DNA from: Selaginella tamariscina
Lineage: Eukaryota; Streptophyta; Lycopodiopsida; Selaginellales; Selaginellaceae
Assembly (NCBI GenBank): GCA_003024785.1
Contig: PUQB01000013.1
Location: forward strand, 806,001-870,000
Length of the DNA stretch: 64,000 bases
Reading direction: 5' to 3'
Position 1 is the stretch's first letter, and every line of letters starts with the position of its first letter. Positions 57,907-64,000 of this stretch are shown piece by piece. A program made the position numbers and the translations under genes. Below the pieces are notes generated by a model. The model was not told the DNA's origin, did no database searches, and was given only the letters and a program-made list of their open reading frames with translations.

Positions 57907-57989
57907 GTTTAATAGTAACTCCTTTTATAGCTCTCCGTTTTCCAGCTACTTTTTTTCCTTGATTCTTTTCCTTCGTTTTCCTCCTTTCT

Positions 57990-58930
57990 CTTTCATAGAT
58001 CAGGCTGATTTTGAGCACTTTCAACACAAGCACCAAATGTTGCTTCATGAGCTGGCCACTTTGCGCCAAATGGTCACCGATTTGCAAGGTTCCACCAACG
58101 CGGCACATGCAGCTGCTGATGCATCTTCCAAGGCTGCTGCACAAGCTCTCTCTCAGGCATCGGTGGTTTCCTTGTCATCGAACTTTTCTTTGGAGCCGAA
58201 GATCAGCATGATAGAAAAGTTCAGTGGCAATCGTGCCAATTTCCAAGGTTTCCTAAATCAGATCTGGCTCTTGATCCGTATGCAACCACGCCGCTACTCG
58301 ACTAATGCACAAAAGGTTAGCCTTTTGGCATCCTTACTAAGTGGATCTCCACGGACTTGGGTTGCCCCCTTGCTGGAGCATAACGACCCATTAATGGAAG
58401 ACTTTGAAAGTTTCGTGGCTGCCTTTGAAGCCTGCTTTGGAGATCCTGATAAGTACCGTTCTGCATGCACAAAGTTACGAAAGCTCACTCAAGATCCCGA
58501 CCAGCTTCCGTCTATGCATCCGAATTTCAGCAACTTTGCACGAACATTCCATGGGACGAGATGCATTGATCGAACACTTCCGTTTTGGGTTGAGGGATGA
58601 CGTGAAGGACCTTCTCCTTACGTTACCGGATGCCCAAACATTAGCGGAGATCATGCAACAAGCCGTTCGCTGCGACAACCGTTTGTTCGAGCGTCGTCAG
58701 GAAAGATCCCGTCAGCAGTTCCTGCAAACCAATCCTGCAGCTGTGGTACATGTTCCTGCACCACCTTCTGGAGTAGTTCCTATGGAGGTTAGAAATCCAA
58801 GCGTGGCTCTCTTTCCGCTGCTGAGAAGCAACGTCGCCGTAGTGAGAACCTATGCTTGTATTGTGGTGAGCAGGACACAAGGTGGCAGATGTCCTATTAA
58901 AGCCAAAGTTCAAGACGCGTGAAGTTGAAG
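57990..58930 (+). pseudogene. gag region of full-length chromovirus
   Basis: It encodes the same capsid core as the copy at 5998 (HQMLLHELATLRQMV, EKFSGNRANFQGFLNQI, FVAAFEACFGDPDKY, FGLRDDVKDLLLTL). A frame shift lies near 58490 and a zinc knuckle remnant (ENLCLYCGE) at about 58844-58872. The canonical start codon is lost. It cannot make a full Gag. Confidence 0.82.
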
Positions 58931-59039
58931 CTGAAGTTCAGTCGGAAAACTTCAATGTCCACTTCGTCTAGGAGCCGCAAGTTGGACGTAGGTGCAGGCT
59001 CCATTGGTGCTGCTCATACCATTCCATCACTCAAGTTTC

Positions 59040-59990
59040 CTGTACACATTCATTTAATAATCGAGAGCTCAAGGAGTTTGCCCTGTTAGACACTGGTGCA
59101 AATGCATGCTTCATGGATGACACTTTTGCAATCAACATGGCATTTCGGTGGTGAAGTTGAAGCGTGCAGTTCCTGTAGAGGTGGCCGATGGTCGTCTATT
59201 GCTTCTGGCGCAGTTACCCATGCTACCAACCTCTCTCTTGCAATCATCATTCAACTGTTCAATTTCCTTCAACTTGATCAAGACTCGGTCGACTCCCATC
59301 ATTTTGGGCATGCCATGGTTCGTTGTTGCAAATCCGCAGATCGACTGGAGGTCTAGGACGCTCACGTTTTCCTCTCTGCAGTAGGATCAATCCTGTACCT
59401 TCCTCGTGCAGGATACATCCTTAATATCTGAGGCAGTACAAGCTACAGGATTGACTGCCTGTTCCTGTACCAGTGTTGAAGACTCCTCCTCGACAGGATT
59501 CACCTCATGTCAGTTCCTCAGCACATCCGCAGGCTCTCTCCACTCCTGTAAGTTTGCGTTCCTGTACAGGGTTCTTCCAATCCTGTATCAGTGTCGAAGG
59601 TTCCTCCTCAACAGGATCCACCTCCTGTTGGTTCGTCAGCACTCATAGGCTTCCCTCACTCCTGTGCAACCACGGACTCCTGTACAGGATTCTTCCAATC
59701 CTGTACACTCGTCAACATCCACACAGGTTTTTTCCCAATCCTGCCTCTTTTGTTACTCCTTTGTTCCACCCCCCAAGATCCTTCCTCTTTTTCAGTCACA
59801 GCTCCCTCCTTCTCCTCTCCGAGTTCTTACCACTACCATGCATGAACTTGCCACTGATCCTGCTCCTTTCCACCTTTTTGCCTTTCAAGTAACTCCTACG
59901 TCCTCTTTACCTTTCCTGTATCTGACTCTCCTGTTTTTAATCTCCTTCTCCTACTCCTTTCCTTCTCCTCCTTCTTCCCTACCATCCAAG
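59040..59990 (+). pseudogene. Protease remnant and proline/serine-rich linker of full-length chromovirus
   Basis: LLDTGANACFMDDT at about 59083-59124 holds the aspartic protease DTG triplet, and GMPWFVVANPQIDWRSR is at about 59305-59356. The following 600 bases encode a PPRQDSPHVSSSAHPQ-type low-complexity linker in changing frames. Confidence 0.75.
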
Positions 59991-59999
59991 TACACGACT

Positions 60000-61420
60000 T
60001 TAAGGACGTTTTTGACAAGCACAAGGCTGCAGTTCTTCCTGTTCACAGGTCCTACGACTGTCCTATTGATCTTGCGAAGGAAAGACTCCACCGTTCGGAC
60101 CGATTTATGCATTGTCACCCACAGAGTTGGAGGTTCTTCAGTATATCGAGGACAACTTGGCATCCGGCTTCATTCGTCACTCAAAGTCCCCTGCAGGAGC
60201 CCTATCTTCTTTGTCAAGAAGAAGGATGGGAGTTTACGTTTGGTTGTGGACTACAGGGGTTTGAATCAAGTCACCATTCGGAATCGGTACCCGTTGCCAT
60301 TGATCCCGGAACTTCGATCGGCTGCGAGGAGCAAAGGTGTTCACGAAGATCGACTTACGAGGGGCCTACAACCTTGTACGATTCGTCCAGGCGATGAGTG
60401 GAAGACTGCCTTTCGTACAAGGTATGGACACTTCGAGTACACGGTGATGCCTTTCGGCCTTACCAATGCCCCAGCTGTGTTCCAACATATGGTGAACGAC
60501 ATCGTGACTTCTTGGACCAGTTTGTGGTGATCTACCTCGACGACATTTTGATTTTCTCCAAGGACCAGGCGGCACATGACAAGCATGTACGATTAGTTCT
60601 ACAGCGGCTTCGCGAGCATGGCCTGTATGCGAAGTTGGAGAAGTGTTTTTTCGATAGGGATTCTGTGGAGTTCTTGGGCTACATCGTCTCTCCTGCTGGC
60701 GTTTCCATGGACATGCACAAGGTGAAGACCATCGTGGAGTGGGAGAGGCCCAAGTCTGTACGAGATGTACAATGTTTCCTTGGCTTTGCAAACTTCTACA
60801 GGCGTTCATACAGGACTTCTCCAAGCGTGTACTTCCACTCACGGAACTCACCAAGCGCACAGGTTTTCTCTTGGTCCGACAAGGCGGAACATGCATTCAC
60901 AACACTCAAGGACGTTCACGACAGCTCCGATTTTAGCACATCCTGATCCTTCTCGTCCTTTCTTCGTTGAAGCAGATGCCTCGGATTTTGCAGTAGGATC
61001 CGTCCTATCACAAGTTGGAGAAGACAAGTTGCTTCATCCTGTAGCTTTTCACTCTCGTAAGTTCCTTTCGGGAGATCAATTACGAGATTCATGACAAGGA
61101 ACTCAAGGCCATTGTGGATTCGTTCAGGAGTGGCGGCATTTCCTGGAAGGTGCTGCACATCCTGTACAAGTTCTTACGGATCACAAGAACCTGGAGTATT
61201 TCAAACGGATCACCTGGAGTATTTTCAAACGGCTCGAGTTCTCAGTCGGCGATAGGCTAGGTGGGTGGAGTTCCTATCACGTTTTGATTTTGTCATCGTC
61301 TATAGGCCCGGTTTTTGGAATGGCAAGGCGGACGCATTGTCTAGGCACTCTTACCTTGCACCGACCCCGGGCGATCCTGCATATGACTGTCAAAGGCAAG
61401 TGTTGTTGGGTCCTATCGAT
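60000..61420 (+). pseudogene. Reverse transcriptase and RNase H of full-length chromovirus
   Basis: RT motifs in order are [19 protein letters not shown] (about 60215-60270), [20 protein letters not shown] (about 60435-60490) and the YLDD catalytic box in [15 protein letters not shown] (about 60525-60570). KLEKCFFDRDSVEFLG and [11 protein letters not shown] follow. RNase [21 protein letters not shown] (about 60958-61017) and [12 protein letters not shown], then [20 protein letters not shown] (about 61286-61345). Together they copy element RNA into DNA. Shifts occur near 60330, 60515, 60810 and 61080. Confidence 0.88.
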
Positions 61421-61429
61421 TCCAACTTG

Positions 61430-62925
61430 CGGCACTACAGGTTCATCAGCTCCAGCAAATTCAACACTCCTACAGGACATCCGTTCGCAATTGGCTACAG
61501 ACAACTTGGCAAAGAATGTGTTCTCACACATTCGTCCTGACATCGCAAGTTCCTCTTCCTCCAATTCCCGTTTAGACTACAAGTTGTTCGCCATATGGAT
61601 GGACTCCTGTACTGGGAAGGCCTCCTGTACGTTCCTGTTAGTATTTCCAGGACTAGTGTGGTACAGGATTGTCATGATACCCGGCTACATGACATTTTGG
61701 TGTGGCCAAGACAATGGAGTTGGTGACTCAAATTATTGGTGGCTTGGGTTGCGAGGTTTTATGAAAAGGTTTGTACGAAGCTGTGACACCTGTACAGGTC
61801 GAAGATGCCTCATCATGCACCTCTAGTCTTCTTCATCCTCTTCCTGTTCCTTCTTCTCCTTGGAGATCCATTTCTATGGATTTCCTCACATATCTTCCTC
61901 CTCATGAATTCGATGCAAGTTCTTGTGGTGGTTGACCGTTTCACCAAACATGCTTATTACCCTGCAACAAGATAGCTACAGGTCAGACAACTGCTGAGTT
62001 GGTGATCCGTGAAGTGTTCCGACATCATAGTCTTCTGAGAGCATTGTTTCGATCGAGGCCACAATTCATGTCCAAGTTTTGGCGAGAGCTTCTTCGAAGT
62101 CTACACGTTAAAGCGGATCTTTCTTCAGGATATCATTCACAAACTGATGGGCAGTCAGAACGCACAATTCAGACCTTGAAGCAATATCTACTCATCAGTT
62201 ACACAACAGGAACAACTGGTTTGACCTTCTTCCAATGGCGGAGTTTGCCTATAACAACATCGTTCACGCATCTACAGGCCAAACACCTTTCTTTGCTCTT
62301 ATAGGCTACATCCACGTTTTGACTTTGCTCCTCTTACTTCTTCTTCTTCCGCTCCTGCAGTACATGATCGTCTCCAGCATCTTCGTCAGATACAGGATGA
62401 TCTCCGGTTCATCTCAGCAGGCACAGGAAGGATACAAGCATCATGCTGATGCTCACTGTTAGCTGGCACCTACATACAAGATTGGTGATCTCGTGTGGGC
62501 TTCTTCGTCGACATATTCGCACCAACAGGCCTTCTTCTAAGTTGGATTTTCAATAATTGGGCCCTTACATGATTGGGGTAGAGGTCAATCCTGTAGCTTT
62601 CCGACTGAGTTACCATCTACCGCGAAACTTCATCCTGTGTTTCACACCTCCTTGTTGGAGCTGTATCATCCTTCTTCTTCTGGTCGTGCTTCTTCTCTCC
62701 CCCTCCTGTGGTCATTGATAATAAACCTGAGTATGAAGTTGCAGTCATCCTTAATTCTTGTCTTCATCGCCACCAACTTCAATACTTGTGGATTGAAAAA
62801 GTTATTTGCCTACTGATCGCACTTGGGAACTTGCATCCAACTTACTCCATGCTTCTTCCAAGGTTGCTACCTTCATTGGCATTATCTGCTAACCAGGTCC
62901 CAAGACTCGTGGAACTCGTCTTTAG
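61430..62925 (+). pseudogene. Integrase and chromodomain of full-length chromovirus
   Basis: The zinc domain and core are recognisable: RSCDTC at about 61775, SMDFLTYLPPHEF-like at about 61870, FMSKFWRELLRSL at about 62067 and [13 protein letters not shown] at about 62138. The integrase C-terminus and a chromodomain (YEVAVILNSCLHRHQLQYL, about 62728-62790) follow. Every block is interrupted by small indels. The purine tract GGGAGGAGGTTC precedes the 3' LTR. Confidence 0.85.
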
Positions 62926-62936
62926 GGAGGAGGTTC

Positions 62937-63507
62937 TGTTACGACCGATACAGGATTCTGGATACAGGATACGAGTTACAGGATATTCCTATAGGATATG
63001 CCTACAGGATATGCCACATGATATGCCTAGAGGATAAGGGACATGTGGACTCATCTTAGCCTCTGCATGCATGCAACCACTTTTAGCACTCATGCCTAGA
63101 TTAGCTCTTGGAGTTGTGAGCATAAAAGCTTCGACCTAATTGTTATACAATCAGTTACTAATCAACACTAGTTATCTCTACAATCATTCTTGTTCTTGTC
63201 TTGTTTGTATCTTGCTCCTTGCCTCCTCCTCTTGTCTTGCCTCTGGTTCCTATCCTGCTCTTGTCTTGTTCTCGGATCTTGTCTTGCCTCGGATCCTGTC
63301 CTGTTCCTGTCTTGCTCCTAGATCCTTTTTTGCACCTTCCTGTCCTGCTCTGTCTTGCTCCCGAATCTTATCCTATTCCCGTCTTGCTCCTGGATCTTGT
63401 CCTGCGCCTGGTCTTGCTCCTGAGTTCCTAATTCATGTTTCTGATAGTCAAGCCTTCTTGTTCTTGAAATCCTACTCTCTTCCTGGTTCCTGGATCATGG
63501 CTTGACA
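62937..63507 (+). repeat. 3' LTR of full-length chromovirus
   Basis: It begins TGTTACGACC after the purine tract and ends GGCTTGACA. It is 571 bp against 586 bp in the 5' LTR. The target-copy bases ACAAA follow. Confidence 0.9.
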
Positions 63508-63512
63508 ACAAA

Positions 63513-64000
63513 CCTTAAAATAGTTCATCCTTGCGCAAGGATGTTTTATAATCATAAGATTTGTCCAGGTGGTCATCGGAGACTTCGCAGGCCAGTTGTG
63601 GTGCTTCTCAGGAAGCTGCAGTGGTCGCCAGGACACTATCGAGAGTGTCCAACCCCCGGGGGTTCGGTCGAACGCCGGCCTTACCTCAGGAGTGGTGGAA
63701 TGTATTAGGATGGCTTTTACCCGGACGCCACGAGGGTCCATGTACATGTGAGAGGGGGGTTCTACTGGGATGACTAGGCAGAGAGGATTGCGGGACCCAG
63801 GAGTCAGCAAGCGGGGGAACTCCCGCTAGTGGGGAGAATAGAAAGAATAGGATGTATATATTGCCTGTCTGAGTACAACTATCTCCAACAGTGGAGTAAT
63901 CTATAAAATGCAGACTTGACTCCCAAAAAGACCTCGACCCACTACCAGCCTTTTGGCTTATATAGTGGGTACCTACCACTAGTCCCTAGCTCCATGTGGC
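63513..64000. other. Continuation of the target repeat, then unassigned sequence
   Basis: 63513-63570 continues the repeat seen intact at 45200-45265. The remaining sequence to the window edge is GC-richer. On the minus strand it contains CACTATATAAGCC at about 63955-63967, followed by CTCCACTG and GGGTCCCGC phrases that look promoter-like. It may be part of another LTR, but only one copy is visible and the window ends here. Confidence 0.3.

Larger units (their letters stand above)
57321..63507 (+). mobile_element. Full-length Ty3/gypsy chromovirus LTR retrotransposon, frames decayed
   Basis: The element is 6187 bp, beginning TGTCACGACC and ending GGCTTGACA. It is flanked by ACAAC (57316-57320) and ACAAA (63508-63512), a 5-bp duplication with one later change. 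It has LTRs at 57321-57906 and 62937-63507 and an internal order of gag, protease, RT, RNase H, integrase and chromodomain. It is the same family as the copy at 5067-10150 and retains the RT/RNase H part missing there. Many small indels break every domain, and the gag ATG is lost (ATCAGG in place of ATCATGG). Confidence 0.93.

Noticed and set aside
63600..64000. A minus-strand host gene at the right edge
   Set aside because: The open frames there are overlapping and low in similarity. The sequence looks more like an LTR or promoter, and only one copy is visible.

Overview
The window looks like nuclear DNA of a land plant. The host genes have short GT-AG introns and belong to plant families: a TPD1-like secreted protein, a TPR co-chaperone-like protein, an IQD calmodulin-binding protein and an EG45/plant-natriuretic-peptide-like protein. 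Interstitial TTTAGGG telomere-type repeats are present. A spliced murF (plastid peptidoglycan synthesis) points to a bryophyte, lycophyte, fern or gymnosperm rather than a flowering plant; the species cannot be fixed from sequence alone.

Layout. 1-2.1 kb: non-coding sequence, a 70-bp tandem repeat and a minus-strand Ty3/gypsy chromovirus remnant. 2.2-12.6 kb: element A, a decayed copy of an unusual mobile element. It has an array of 18-bp palindromes (GGCGGGATTAATCCCGCC and variants), then ParB-like/DNA-methyltransferase remnants, then an FCP1-like phosphatase remnant. A 5.1-kb chromovirus LTR retrotransposon is nested in it with a 5-bp target duplication. 12.6-17.7 kb: AT-rich DNA with no gene seen. 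17.7-26.3 kb: an 8.6-kb MULE-like DNA transposon with terminal inverted repeats and a probable 8-bp target duplication. It carries two divergent genes: a WRKY/GCM-like zinc-domain + DDE + SWIM transposase (minus), and a ParB-like + beta-class DNA amino-methyltransferase (plus). The methyltransferase gene is preceded by eight tandem copies of a small untranslated exon-intron unit, each carrying an inverted repeat. 27.4-43.7 kb: host genes (TPD1-like, TPR, IQD, a tiny secreted protein, murF, EG45-like) separated by microsatellite-rich DNA. 44-50 kb: decayed duplicates, an orphan palindrome array, AT-rich repeats, interstitial telomere motifs and microsatellite blocks. 50.1-56.8 kb: element B, a better preserved copy of the element A family. 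56.8-63.5 kb: a truncated LTR fragment and a full-length copy of the same chromovirus family, inserted into a repeat whose unoccupied paralogue lies at 45.1 kb.

The most interesting theme is that two unrelated-looking mobile elements each pair a ParB-like/DNA-methyltransferase gene with an upstream array of palindromic or hairpin-forming repeats. This suggests, as an inference, a prokaryote-derived site-recognition and DNA-methylation module carried by plant transposable elements. Several otherwise well-spliced genes show isolated one- or two-base frame breaks. Either the assembly has residual indels or these copies are freshly decaying.
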